Virus record (IMG/VR): IMGVR_UViG_3300020183_000172 | Span: 1-41,729 of that record | Strand: one strand, 5' to 3' | From: a virus | DNA length: 41,729 bases | Part shown: positions 17,776 through 27,400 of the stretch, one piece after another | Layout: every line of letters begins with the position of its first letter | Position numbering within the stretch: position 1 is the first letter of the stretch | Notes under the pieces: generated by a model | Told to the model about the DNA's origin: nothing | What the model saw: only the letters and a program-made list of their open reading frames with translations | Databases searched by the model: none | Made by a program: the position numbers and the translations under genes

Positions 17776-19872
17776 TTATACCCTCCAGTAAACCTGAGAT
17801 TTAGCCAATGCATTTGCAACAAATGTGTATCGTTCAATTGTTGTAGTCCACCATTTTAAAGCCAGCGGATCTGATATGTCTCCCAAATAAGTTTGAAAAA
17901 TTTGTAAAAATTCTTGTTTTGATACAGCTGAAGTTTTTCCAGCATATGTACTTAAAAATGTTTGAGCTAGTTCTTTACCAGGCTGTCCATTAAAAAGCCT
18001 AAGCATAAGATAAATAATAAAACTACTAGTCCATAGCTGAGAAACAACCTGACCACTTTTACCAAGCTTATCTACTAGTTTTAGTGCTGTTGTATTAGAT
18101 TTAAACGGCGAACCTACACGGCCCGTAAATGCTTCAATATCAGAGTTGTATTCTTTTATAATGTATAAAATTTCTTGTACTAGTGTACGAACCTGGGCTG
18201 TATAACCACCAGCAACGCCATACTTCAAACTATTTGTGGTGTGACTAATACCGGTTGTATCAAGGTATAAACGATCAAGAAATCTTTTTCCAGATGTATC
18301 TTTTAAAGCTGCTACATTTGGTACATAAAAGTTGTTCGCTTTTAACCAACCCTCGGCTGAGGTAGATATTTCTTTTAAATTTGCATGTGTTATATCTGCA
18401 TAAGTGTATTGTTTTTTATTATTTGGTGATAAAGTATATCCTGTAAATCCAGCTAACTTATTAAAGTTTGATCTATCACTTAACATACTTTCTTTATAAT
18501 TTATATCATTAAATCCAAAAATATTTTCATGTATAAATAAATCTACATTATTTTCAATAGTACTTATAGAAGCATTTTTTATTTTATAAAGCTTTAGTGG
18601 GTATGAATTTAGTAACGTTTTTAATCCAACTGCCTGTGAGTTATATAACAGTGAAAGTCTTAGTGCAGCAATTAAATTAATCCAAGCAGATCCGTAACCA
18701 TTTAAACCATTAAGGCAATTTAAGTTATTAGAAGTAGCTGGGTCAAAGCTATTTAAATTTCCTACAAGTGCTGTTGATGGAAAATAAGATCCACCAATTT
18801 TGCTTACATTTAAACCCTCAGTATAAACTCCCGCTGTGAGTGCTCCAGCAATTAAGTATTTAAAGTTATCTGTAGGTTTGTAATTAGTTCTTACAAAGTT
18901 TAGTAAAGTTTTACTATCTTCAGTTTTATTTGTATAAAATATATCGGATTGCTCAATAACAGAAAAGTAGCCTTTAGATTTTAATTTAAATTCAGCAGCT
19001 TCTTTTATAGCTAATTCATAAATTAGTGGTGAAACTCTAAATTCAAATTTTTCTGGAAATAGAAAATTTTCTAAATTAGTTTTAACTTCTAAGTCAAGGG
19101 ACTCTACTAAATCATTTAGGGGATCTTTTAAAAATGATGATACAGGTTGACTAGAGCCTAAAGCAAATACATCAATTTCTTTTGCAAGACTATGAATGAT
19201 GTCTCCAAACATACCAACATGACCCACCCCATCTTTATCAACCCAGGGTGAAATACCAGCTGGGGTGCTATCTTTGACAGCGTTTTTGATAGCTTGACTT
19301 GACGGTGTTTTAGGGTTTAAAAGAGTTTTCAGCTTAAACCCATTTGCTACAACAATCTTTCCGCCTACAGCATTTTGACTGTAAGGTGCAAATCTAAAGC
19401 CTCGAGCTGCATTCTGCTTTGTCCAGTAAGTGTCTGAACCACCATCTAAAAACCTAAAGCCATTACCGTCTTTGTCCACAGCTATGTACTTCGTAGGGGG
19501 CTCTATATCGTCTTTTAAGACGGGTATTACACTAGTAATGACTGGCTCAATCCGCCCTGAAATAAACGTTATTTGGACGTGTGTACCGGGCTCTAAAGGC
19601 TCAGGCATCCTTGCCCTATACCTTGTGAAGTTAGACTTTACGGTTTTGACTTCGCCGTCTACAACGTCTTCTGCGTTTTCAGAGACGTTAAGGAGTTTTA
19701 CCTCAACCGTATTAAAATCTGAATCACCACCTGGTACAGCTACAATCGCAAAACTTTCCAAGACATTAACAGACTCTACAATCCCAAATCGGGTTGTACT
19801 AGATTCTTGTTTTTTCTCTACAACGGTCTTGAATTGCTCAAGACCTAATCCGCGTAAAAAGTTTTGATCCAT
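17776..19872 (-). CDS. Baseplate protein with N-terminal OB-fold-like domain
   Basis: This encodes 698 residues. Residues about 27-118 have the five-strand pattern of the OB fold found in gpV/gp45/gp5 spikes (FGIVESVNVLESFAIVAV, then HVQITFISGRIEPVITSVI). The rest is a long mixed region with several aromatic-rich helices. I do not see a beta-helix repeat at the C-terminus, so the puncturing part may be supplied by the gene at 14960-15943. It starts 11 bases after the hub stop and its own stop abuts the next ATG. The role as central baseplate or spike component is inferred from domain pattern and adjacency to the hub. Confidence 0.65.
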   Translation of the reverse strand: MDQNFLRGLGLEQFKTVVEKKQESSTTRFGIVESVNVLESFAIVAVPGGDSDFNTVEVKLLNVSENAEDVVDGEVKTVKSNFTRYRARMPEPLEPGTHVQITFISGRIEPVITSVIPVLKDDIEPPTKYIAVDKDGNGFRFLDGGSDTYWTKQNAARGFRFAPYSQNAVGGKIVVANGFKLKTLLNPKTPSSQAIKNAVKDSTPAGISPWVDKDGVGHVGMFGDIIHSLAKEIDVFALGSSQPVSSFLKDPLNDLVESLDLEVKTNLENFLFPEKFEFRVSPLIYELAIKEAAEFKLKSKGYFSVIEQSDIFYTNKTEDSKTLLNFVRTNYKPTDNFKYLIAGALTAGVYTEGLNVSKIGGSYFPSTALVGNLNSFDPATSNNLNCLNGLNGYGSAWINLIAALRLSLLYNSQAVGLKTLLNSYPLKLYKIKNASISTIENNVDLFIHENIFGFNDINYKESMLSDRSNFNKLAGFTGYTLSPNNKKQYTYADITHANLKEISTSAEGWLKANNFYVPNVAALKDTSGKRFLDRLYLDTTGISHTTNSLKYGVAGGYTAQVRTLVQEILYIIKEYNSDIEAFTGRVGSPFKSNTTALKLVDKLGKSGQVVSQLWTSSFIIYLMLRLFNGQPGKELAQTFLSTYAGKTSAVSKQEFLQIFQTYLGDISDPLALKWWTTTIERYTFVANALAKSQVYWRV

Positions 19873-19883
19873 ATATGTAACTT

Positions 19884-22800
19884 CTAGTATCCCCCAAACG
19901 GTAGTTTTGGTTCTTCACGCGTAGGTATTCTACTAGGTATAAACTTAGATTCTCCTGCTTTTTCAGAATTAATTAATCCTGGAATCTTTGCTTTAAGATC
20001 TGCTATTTTTCCATTCAAATAAACAATAATTGGATCGATTTGCTTGTATAAGATAGGAAAATTTTTTCTCATTTCTATAACGTGTTGTCTTTCAGCAACA
20101 TATATAAAATACTTAACTAATTCTTTTTGAGTTGGTGTATACAAAAATGTTTCTGCTTGGTCTTCTAAACCTTTACCAGGTTCGGTATTATTAATTGCTA
20201 TTTCAATTGCTTGATTTAAGGCTTTCTCATAATCTGAAAAAAGTACAGTTACTGTATCAAGATAGCCACCTATAAACTTTCCTGCATCCCACCCTAAAAT
20301 ACTTAATATAATAATACCTAGTACGCCACCTAAAACAACTCTAAGAGCAGCCGTACCAGTTTCAAAAATTGCAGCTAAGATAGAATTGTATATTACAGTA
20401 GCTGTAGATCTTATAAAAAGTGCTACCCCAGCAGCTGCTGGTCCTGTAAACGTTCCTAAAATTTTTAAAATAGTTTCATTTGCTTTTGAGCTAGCAAAAT
20501 CAAATGGCCATACTACCATTCTGGGTGGTATAAAATCATAATCATTCCTTGCTTCAATAATTGGTCTGTTTTCTTCCATTACCTCATTAAAAAGTTGTAT
20601 ATCTTCAGGGTTTAACAAAAACTTTTGTATAGGTTGATTATTTGCATCTAAAAAATACTCAGCAACAGATTTTGGAAGTGGTGGATTTGCTGCTTTTACT
20701 TTTTCTACTAATTTATTAGCTTTACGATATACTTCATTAACGGCACTTGTATAATGAACACCATATTTATAATTAAACTTCCCTGCAGAAACTTTTTCAG
20801 AATCAACTAAAGGTTCTTTGAATTCTGTAATAGGTTTTCCTAAAGTCCAACATAAATATTGATAAGTAAAAATTTCATAAGCAGCTATTAGTTCTTCTAG
20901 CTCTTTAGCTAACACAGCATGGGCGTATAGTACCATTAATTCTGTTGAATAACGTATATAAGAAGATTGTCTTATCTTTGATACATTTATAGGTTTAACA
21001 AGATTATCTATAGGAATATTAAGATCACCTGAATCTAGAGCCGGATCTCTACTCAAAGCTGAAACATCTAGGGCACTATTTTGTAATCTAAGAATCTCTT
21101 GCAAGTGTGCAGGCAACTTACGCGGATCAAATGAACCTTGTGGATCTACAACTACACCCATAGTTACGCAACCATTTTGAACGCCACCCGACGAAAACAT
21201 ATGGATGACGCCCTCTAAGCGCATTACGTGGTTGTCAAAAAACCCCATATTATTTAAACGCACCATATGGCTTGGTCGCATATCTGGATTTAGCGGAACC
21301 ATGAAATCTGCTGTATGTAAATCTTTTCCATGTACATTAATCATTGCATTCAAGATTAAGTCCATAGTGTTTGTTGTTACCGTTTCATCAGAAGTCTCAT
21401 CCCAGAGAAATCTATTTCGAATCGGTAGTCTAAGTTTACTTACAAACTTAAGTGGCTGTGCTGTAGTTGGGCCTAAAAGCCCAGGATTAGTTATATCAAT
21501 GGTGCTTTCGCTAGGAACTGGTGGCTCTGCAAAAGCTGATTCTTTCTTAGCTGCTGCGCTTGTTGATGCAGTAGCTGCACCGTAAGATGTTGCATCATTT
21601 GTTAGTGCCATAGCTTGTTCATATGTAATTCCTGAGATTGTTGGTGTACCAAAAAGACTCTGGCTTGCACTAATTTTTGCTTTACCACCCGCACTATTAT
21701 TGTGTTGAGGTGTAACTAGAGTAAATCTTGTAACCATACCTAAAGTAGACCAACTTGAATGTGCAGAAAGTACATTAGGTTTAATTTTATTAGTAACGGG
21801 TTCAAATGGATCCCTTGTAGGATCACCCCAAGTAATTGGTGCTCTACGATCTTTAGATCTAACTAGTTCGAATGGATCTCTTTTAGGATCACCCGAACTA
21901 ATTTCTGTCCCAACTTTTTTATAAGATAATATCCAAGGATTATCTTCGCCCCGTAATACAGAAATATCTTCAGTTATTGCAACAGTAGTTACAGTTGATG
22001 CATCAGTTCCAGTAGTTCGGGATTTTTCAGCAGCCAGCCAACCATTATAAAGTGGTAACCACAATAGTTCTTTTGTGGGTGGATAAACTGCAGATGATCG
22101 CCTAGCCCTGATATTATTTGCATACCGCTTAGTCTCAGTATTTGTAATAATTGAAGAAGAAATAATTGTATCAAAAGAAAGTTTTCCAGGATTGCTTCTG
22201 AGTTCTTGCTCTACAACATATATAAATTGAGGTTTTTTTGTTCCAGGAACTATATTACCCGCGCCTACATATAGTGTTAGTGTAAACATAAGAGCATTTT
22301 CTGTAGATAATTTTCCAGCATTATATAAATCTTCAATGCTTTGACCGTTAAAGTATTTAGCTCGAGCTTTGTTAACCATGACTTGCCAACCCATCTCTAA
22401 GTTATAGAGAGGATTACTCTTTAAAAGAGATACATCTACTCCAGTTAAACCACTCTTCGCGTTAGGCATAACTTGTGCAAGGCCTACAGCGCCGGCATTT
22501 GAAGTATTAACCTCTCCGTCTTTGTAGTGCAACCACTGGCTTTCCAATTGAATTTGTGCAGCAAATGTAATCGGATCCAAAAACTTTGGACTACGCGCTT
22601 GTTGACTTAATTGAATAATTTTACTTGCCCATTCATAAGCGGTTTTTTCATCGATTTTATTTGATGTTTTGAATCCTGTTATAGGTGCATAAGTTTCTGT
22701 ACCAACGTAATTGTTATAAAGTTTGATAGCTCTAGCTAAACCATCCAAGTTGTAGCTAGCAGCTCCAGCTGACTTAATACCCACACCTCCGCCAAACAGA

Positions 22801-23816
22801 GAAGCATCTTTAGTTCGCTTATAAGGCTCCCCACGAAGTCTACAAGACCAGGCTATATTACCTGTGTTAGGGTCACAGTACAGTTCTCTGGGAACTGTCT
22901 CGATACTTGAAAACCACCTAATAGCATCCACAGGAAACTGATCTAGCAAAGCGTAAGGAGAGGCTCCGTTAGCAAGTGCACCTGTATGCTCCTTTGTAAC
23001 CCCAGTAGCCCCACCAAAAAGTTTCATAGGAGGTCTTCCGCTGGGATGAAACAATAACTCGCTTGCTGGTGTACAAGCACCATTACTACCTTGGGTTATA
23101 AGTGTTTGTACAATTTTTGTTCGATCAACACCTGTAGTAAAATCTTGACCAGGTATTGTTATGCCACCAAAAATCTTTGTATCAATTAAAAACCGCATTC
23201 TGTCCCGCGCAGTAATAATACAATTTACACCATCTGCAGGACTGTCTCCTCTACCAAGTTTAAGGTCTACTGTATCAATAACCCCTGTAAATACTTTAGT
23301 AAACTTTACTGGATTTACCTCATATGTAAGACTTACATATTTTCCTACTTCGTCAAACTTAGATAAGTACCCCATCCATATTTCGATTTCCATTTCTGGT
23401 CGAACTTCTTGTGTGTATGGGTCATCTTTAGTACCTGATTCAGTACCAAACAAACTATATCTACGAGCATCAAACTCTTTAGGTGCAGTTCCAGAGTACT
23501 CTAATCCTGGTGCTGGTATGGGACTTTCAAGAAAAGGTAAATCTATACCAAGTGCTATTCTTGCAGATGATGCTGCGTAATACCTTACAAGCTGAACTCG
23601 AGCATTCAAAACTTTCCAGGCTGTATTTGAGTGAAAGACTCTTTTCCAACCACCTAAAGGTTTTATACCAGAAGCCGTATGCGCGTTGTATTGTGGCTGC
23701 GTACACACAACAATACATGTCGGTACAGTTTCAGATGAGTTTGGTAGAGTGTGGTCACTATCACTCATAACATAAGAATAGTTAACACCACCCTTACTAT
23801 TTGGAACCCATCCCAT
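19884..23816 (-). CDS. Baseplate hub protein with embedded lytic transglycosylase domain (1310 aa)
   Basis: This is a probable tail hub that both seeds the baseplate and digests peptidoglycan during injection. Residues about 60-330 resemble gp27/gpD-type hub domains (FTGVIDTVDLKLGRG, then NCIITARDRMRFLID). Residues about 395-525 form a lytic transglycosylase (SLT) domain: QIQLESQW with the catalytic Glu425, AGAVGLAQVMPNA at 441-453, and LYVGAGNIV at 515-523. Downstream is a long region with a duplicated GDP.RDPFE motif. Residues about 1105-1182 then form a strongly hydrophobic Gly/Ala/Ile-rich stretch that could make two or three membrane helices, followed by a helical tail. It is the first gene after the strong terminator at 23891-23918 and has AGGAG 12 bases before its ATG. 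A Met at codon 17 has no ribosome site. Fusion of a hub with a tape-measure-like C-terminus cannot be excluded. Confidence 0.85.
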   Translation of the reverse strand: MGWVPNSKGGVNYSYVMSDSDHTLPNSSETVPTCIVVCTQPQYNAHTASGIKPLGGWKRVFHSNTAWKVLNARVQLVRYYAASSARIALGIDLPFLESPIPAPGLEYSGTAPKEFDARRYSLFGTESGTKDDPYTQEVRPEMEIEIWMGYLSKFDEVGKYVSLTYEVNPVKFTKVFTGVIDTVDLKLGRGDSPADGVNCIITARDRMRFLIDTKIFGGITIPGQDFTTGVDRTKIVQTLITQGSNGACTPASELLFHPSGRPPMKLFGGATGVTKEHTGALANGASPYALLDQFPVDAIRWFSSIETVPRELYCDPNTGNIAWSCRLRGEPYKRTKDASLFGGGVGIKSAGAASYNLDGLARAIKLYNNYVGTETYAPITGFKTSNKIDEKTAYEWASKIIQLSQQARSPKFLDPITFAAQIQLESQWLHYKDGEVNTSNAGAVGLAQVMPNAKSGLTGVDVSLLKSNPLYNLEMGWQVMVNKARAKYFNGQSIEDLYNAGKLSTENALMFTLTLYVGAGNIVPGTKKPQFIYVVEQELRSNPGKLSFDTIISSSIITNTETKRYANNIRARRSSAVYPPTKELLWLPLYNGWLAAEKSRTTGTDASTVTTVAITEDISVLRGEDNPWILSYKKVGTEISSGDPKRDPFELVRSKDRRAPITWGDPTRDPFEPVTNKIKPNVLSAHSSWSTLGMVTRFTLVTPQHNNSAGGKAKISASQSLFGTPTISGITYEQAMALTNDATSYGAATASTSAAAKKESAFAEPPVPSESTIDITNPGLLGPTTAQPLKFVSKLRLPIRNRFLWDETSDETVTTNTMDLILNAMINVHGKDLHTADFMVPLNPDMRPSHMVRLNNMGFFDNHVMRLEGVIHMFSSGGVQNGCVTMGVVVDPQGSFDPRKLPAHLQEILRLQNSALDVSALSRDPALDSGDLNIPIDNLVKPINVSKIRQSSYIRYSTELMVLYAHAVLAKELEELIAAYEIFTYQYLCWTLGKPITEFKEPLVDSEKVSAGKFNYKYGVHYTSAVNEVYRKANKLVEKVKAANPPLPKSVAEYFLDANNQPIQKFLLNPEDIQLFNEVMEENRPIIEARNDYDFIPPRMVVWPFDFASSKANETILKILGTFTGPAAAGVALFIRSTATVIYNSILAAIFETGTAALRVVLGGVLGIIILSILGWDAGKFIGGYLDTVTVLFSDYEKALNQAIEIAINNTEPGKGLEDQAETFLYTPTQKELVKYFIYVAERQHVIEMRKNFPILYKQIDPIIVYLNGKIADLKAKIPGLINSEKAGESKFIPSRIPTREEPKLPFGGY
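21801..21894 (-). repeat. Short in-frame direct repeat in the hub gene
   Basis: Two 28-base copies (21801-21828 and 21867-21894), 66 bases apart and differing at about three positions, encode the repeated GDP.RDPFE. segment of the hub protein. The 22-residue period preserves the frame. This is a local internal duplication just after the transglycosylase region. Confidence 0.7.
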
Positions 23817-23849
23817 GTATAGCTGTAACTCCTAATTCTAGATAATACT

Positions 23850-23871
23850 AGATACTACTTATATAGTATCA
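23850..23871 (-). promoter_or_regulatory. Candidate late promoter upstream of the baseplate operon
   Basis: Read on the minus strand, TGATACTATATAAG lies directly downstream of the tail-tube terminator and about 45-55 bases before the hub ATG. TGATACTAT fits an extended -10 (TGnTAnnAT-like), and TATATAAG is reminiscent of T4-type late promoters. No convincing -35 is seen. The same TGATACTAT core occurs at 37974-37982, also just after a terminator, which supports a functional role. Confidence 0.45.
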
Positions 23872-23890
23872 CACGAAAGCAAAAAAAAAT

Positions 23891-23918
23891 AAGCCCCCGG
23901 TAAAGCTACCGGGGGCTT
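23891..23918 (-). terminator. Strong intrinsic terminator after the tail tube gene
   Basis: A perfect 12-bp stem (AAGCCCCCGGTA arm) with a four-base loop is followed on the minus strand by a run of about ten T. It lies 12 bases after the tube stop and separates the head/shaft operon from the baseplate operon. Confidence 0.95.
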
Positions 23919-23930
23919 AAATAATTTTAC

Positions 23931-24434
23931 TTAACTAATAGTGATACCTTCAGCAGTGCCCTGCCACTGGTTTGCAACAATATTACGACCCGATGTTGCA
24001 CCAAAAGACATTGTGTCTACTTTACAAAACTGCAACATGTAAGATGTTGGACCACCAGACCTAACCTGTCCATGCTGGTTAGCCATCTGGTCATCTACAA
24101 AGTCTGCTTTCTCTACACCTACTTTAAAGGTAATAGTAAATCGACGAGCACGTTTAATTTTATTATTTCTACTAATACTATTGCTATCAAAAAATCCAAA
24201 AGTGTCTTGTAAAACTTTTGTATTTAACATACCGCGTTCACACTGCCAAACAATATTAACTTCACCGTCTAGGTGTCGTGGGATACGTTGATTAAGTTCT
24301 AAGTATGTTTCCGTAACGTTGACAACACGTACTAGAATGGATGTAAAACGGCCAACTAAGATTGGACCGCCAATGGCAGTAATACTAACATCCACGTCAA
24401 ACCCCTGAATAGGGTCAAGAATATTATTTGACAT
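23931..24434 (-). CDS. Tail tube protein
   Basis: This encodes 167 residues, the size usual for myovirus tube proteins, immediately downstream of the sheath as in T4, P2 and Mu. Beta-rich sequence with DVDVSITAIGGPILVGRFTS at the start and a central segment of charged strands (KIKRARRFTITFKVGVE) fits a gp19-like tube fold. The start has AGGAG eight bases upstream and 16 bases separate it from the sheath stop. It is followed directly by the strong terminator. Family call from size and order, with moderate sequence support. Confidence 0.8.
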   Translation of the reverse strand: MSNNILDPIQGFDVDVSITAIGGPILVGRFTSILVRVVNVTETYLELNQRIPRHLDGEVNIVWQCERGMLNTKVLQDTFGFFDSNSISRNNKIKRARRFTITFKVGVEKADFVDDQMANQHGQVRSGGPTSYMLQFCKVDTMSFGATSGRNIVANQWQGTAEGITIS

Positions 24435-24450
24435 TACTGTATTCTCCTAA

Positions 24451-27400
24451 TTATTGTCCAGCTTGAACAGTAACTGAAACAGGTACTACTCTATGTAAGC
24501 CTACTGTAATAAAGTCTGCTGGGTACACCGGGGTAAAGAACATATCTACCCTTAACATACCTTGAGCAATCATGTTTGGTGTATTGTTTTCTGAGTCAAC
24601 CTTAGTTTGCTGGAATCCATCAATTCGACCTTGTAGTTTCAACATGTACATAATTTGATCTACTGTTCCTGCAACTGTTGAACGTAGCTGACTATTATTA
24701 GGTTCAGACTTTGCAAACTGCAGAGCCTGGAAGGTTGTACCCCGAATAAAGTTATAAACCCTACGGAGTGCAATCCAATTCCATGCCGGGTCTGAAGATA
24801 GGCTCCTACCATTTAGGCAGTGGAAATTACCGGATACTTGATCTGGAATAATCATTTCCAGCCTGGCCTTTGTATATGCGTTATAAGCCTGGCTGCCTGT
24901 TACAGGAATGTCTACTGCAGAAATTCCGGTAAATGGTGCTGCACTTGTACGCGCAGCTGGTGAAGCTTCAAAGCGCTGCATAGCAGCAATATGCCCAGCG
25001 TAGAAACCGTCTGGTGGTGTAGACAGTGGTGCAAGATCTGAACGCTTAGAATATGTAGACCATCCACCAACCATGACTGCATAAGGACTATCAAGATTAG
25101 CTGTTTGTAACTGCGCCTGAGAAGCAGATAACCTGCGATCAGCTGCTAGTACTGCAATTCGAAGTCCGTTAATTTCATTAGATGCTGCAGCTTTTTCAAT
25201 AAGCTTCTGACGAACTCCTGGGTGTGTATTTCCAGAAGCAATTAAAATATTTACTGAATCTGAGTCAATTGCGTCCAGAACACGAAGATAGTCTTCAAAT
25301 GTTGGTGGAGGACCATCCTGACCACCTAGTAATGGTAGATCTGATACAGCATGAATATCATCATCCAATGCATCATCTAGGGGGTTTACATAAATAGCTT
25401 TAATGTAATTTGATTGGCTTGTAGGAATAACAACTCGATAAGGCTTGCTGCCGTCTAAAGAAGTTTTCAAGTCAAACTGGAAGATCTCAACATCACCGTT
25501 ATAAGTAGCGGTCAGAGAGATAAGCCCATTGTCCTTCAATACACTTACTTTTGCAAGATTGGACCATATCCCTTCAGAAGCAGCTTCAATCCTTAGTACA
25601 TCCCCATTTACAGCCTTACCATATACTTCAGTGCTAAAAGAGCCAAGGTTATTCTGGGCAGCATTACCAGTTAGAGTATACTGGCCAATAACAACCTGAT
25701 CACGGGTTGCTTGATTTACAGTTTTAATTACTAAATTTCCTGATGCGTCAATTTCAGCAACAACATAGTTACTATCGTTAGCTCCTACTGCTGGGTTACA
25801 GGTAGCTGCAGCTAAAGATTTTGTAACTCCATTAATTGTTACTTCACCAGAATTCAGCGTTAAAAGAACGTTGTTACTAGCCCACGAAAGTGTTGCTGTT
25901 GCTTGAGCGCGAACAAACTTACGGCGGCTAATTACAACATGTCCCTTTTTAGGGCCATCTTCACCGCCTTGAAGTAAAACGCTTAAACCATTTGATAGGT
26001 CAGATAGTAGGGCATTTGGTGCTCCGGAACGGTACTTCATACCTAGTGAACCAATTGTCGACAAACTGCCAGACTGATAAAGTCCAACATTTAGTAGTGA
26101 GGCATTGCCTTCTGCACCTAAAAACCTACTTGTAAGTACAAGTTCGTTTAAAACTGGTCGTACAGTTGCTGTAAGACCTAGACCCCGACTATTCAAGCTC
26201 TGGGATAGAGCTGCGGCAAGAGACTCTGCAGTAGTAGATCCCTGAACCACGTCTGCTTCTGCCCCTAGCATTATGTGGAGATGGAACGGCTTTACGGCAC
26301 CTCCAGGCTTAAAAAGTTTAGAATTAGACCAGGTTGCAGTTACGTTTGCGGAAACCTTTGCACTAAGAGTAACATCAGCACTCATTGGTGCAGCAGGAGC
26401 AGGACTTACTGTTAGGACACCAGCATTTGCTACAAAATTTAAGTCGGAACGTGCTTCCTGTAACTGACGCTTTAGGTCTGCAACTAGGGCAGCTACAGTA
26501 ACTAATGCAGGTTTTAAAACACCAGGATTGTTAAGAGTCGCCGTTCCAGTAGGAGAAGGGCTACCTGTTGCAGGTATCACAGAAGCCGTAATACTAATGT
26601 TAGCAAATGACTTGTTAGCCACTGCAGCTACTGTTAAAACACCATCATTAGCAACGGTTAAAGTTACATTTCCCTGTGCAAGAAAAACTGGATTTTTTTG
26701 TGTAAAGTTTGTCCGAATATCATCCATAAGGTTTTTAATAGTATTACTACTGGTTTTAAGAGTTGATTGAACATTAATACCACCAATAGTTACTGAGACC
26801 TTTTCACCCTCGGCAATAGCTGCGGGAGTTACAGTTACAGACTGTGCATCCTGACGAGTAGCAGTAGCCTCAGTAAGTCCAACTTTTGCGGTTACGAAGT
26901 TTCCATTAGCTACTGACGACCCTAAAGTAACTGTTAAGTCGCTTGAAATTGCAGACTGGTCGTACTCTACCGCAAAATTCAAGTTGCTACCAGAAAGCCT
27001 AACCAAGCTATCTGGAAGAAGTTCAGCACCATCTGGGAGCATAAACTTCATACCGCTATTAGCAACAACACTACCAGGCTGGTTACGATCTACAAGTCGA
27101 AGAGCTAGTGGAAGACCATCGATTGATGATTGAAGGTTTACAACGTTACCAGCTGCAGAAGCTCGCATAAATCCAAAGTTAAAAGCATTAACTGCAGTAA
27201 CAATGTCTTGAGCTAGATCTTCTTTTGAAGTAACGCCTTCTCCTAAAACAGGAACTACATATCCTGTAGACATCAATACAACCTTGCCACTTGCAGTTGC
27301 AACACCATCTAACACAGGACGCAGATAGCCTGTTGCGGGGCGAGCTTGTCCCATTACACGTCGGACACCAAAGTCCCGAGCGCCCTGGTCCATTGCAGTT

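Noticed and set aside
19884-23816. Possible intein in the 1310-residue hub gene
   Set aside because: The extra length is explained by the lytic transglycosylase domain and hydrophobic C-terminus; no splicing motifs seen.
23919-24450. Programmed frameshift of tail-chaperone type after the tube gene
   Set aside because: The tube gene ends just before a strong terminator and there is no overlapping frame or slippery sequence leading into another reading frame.
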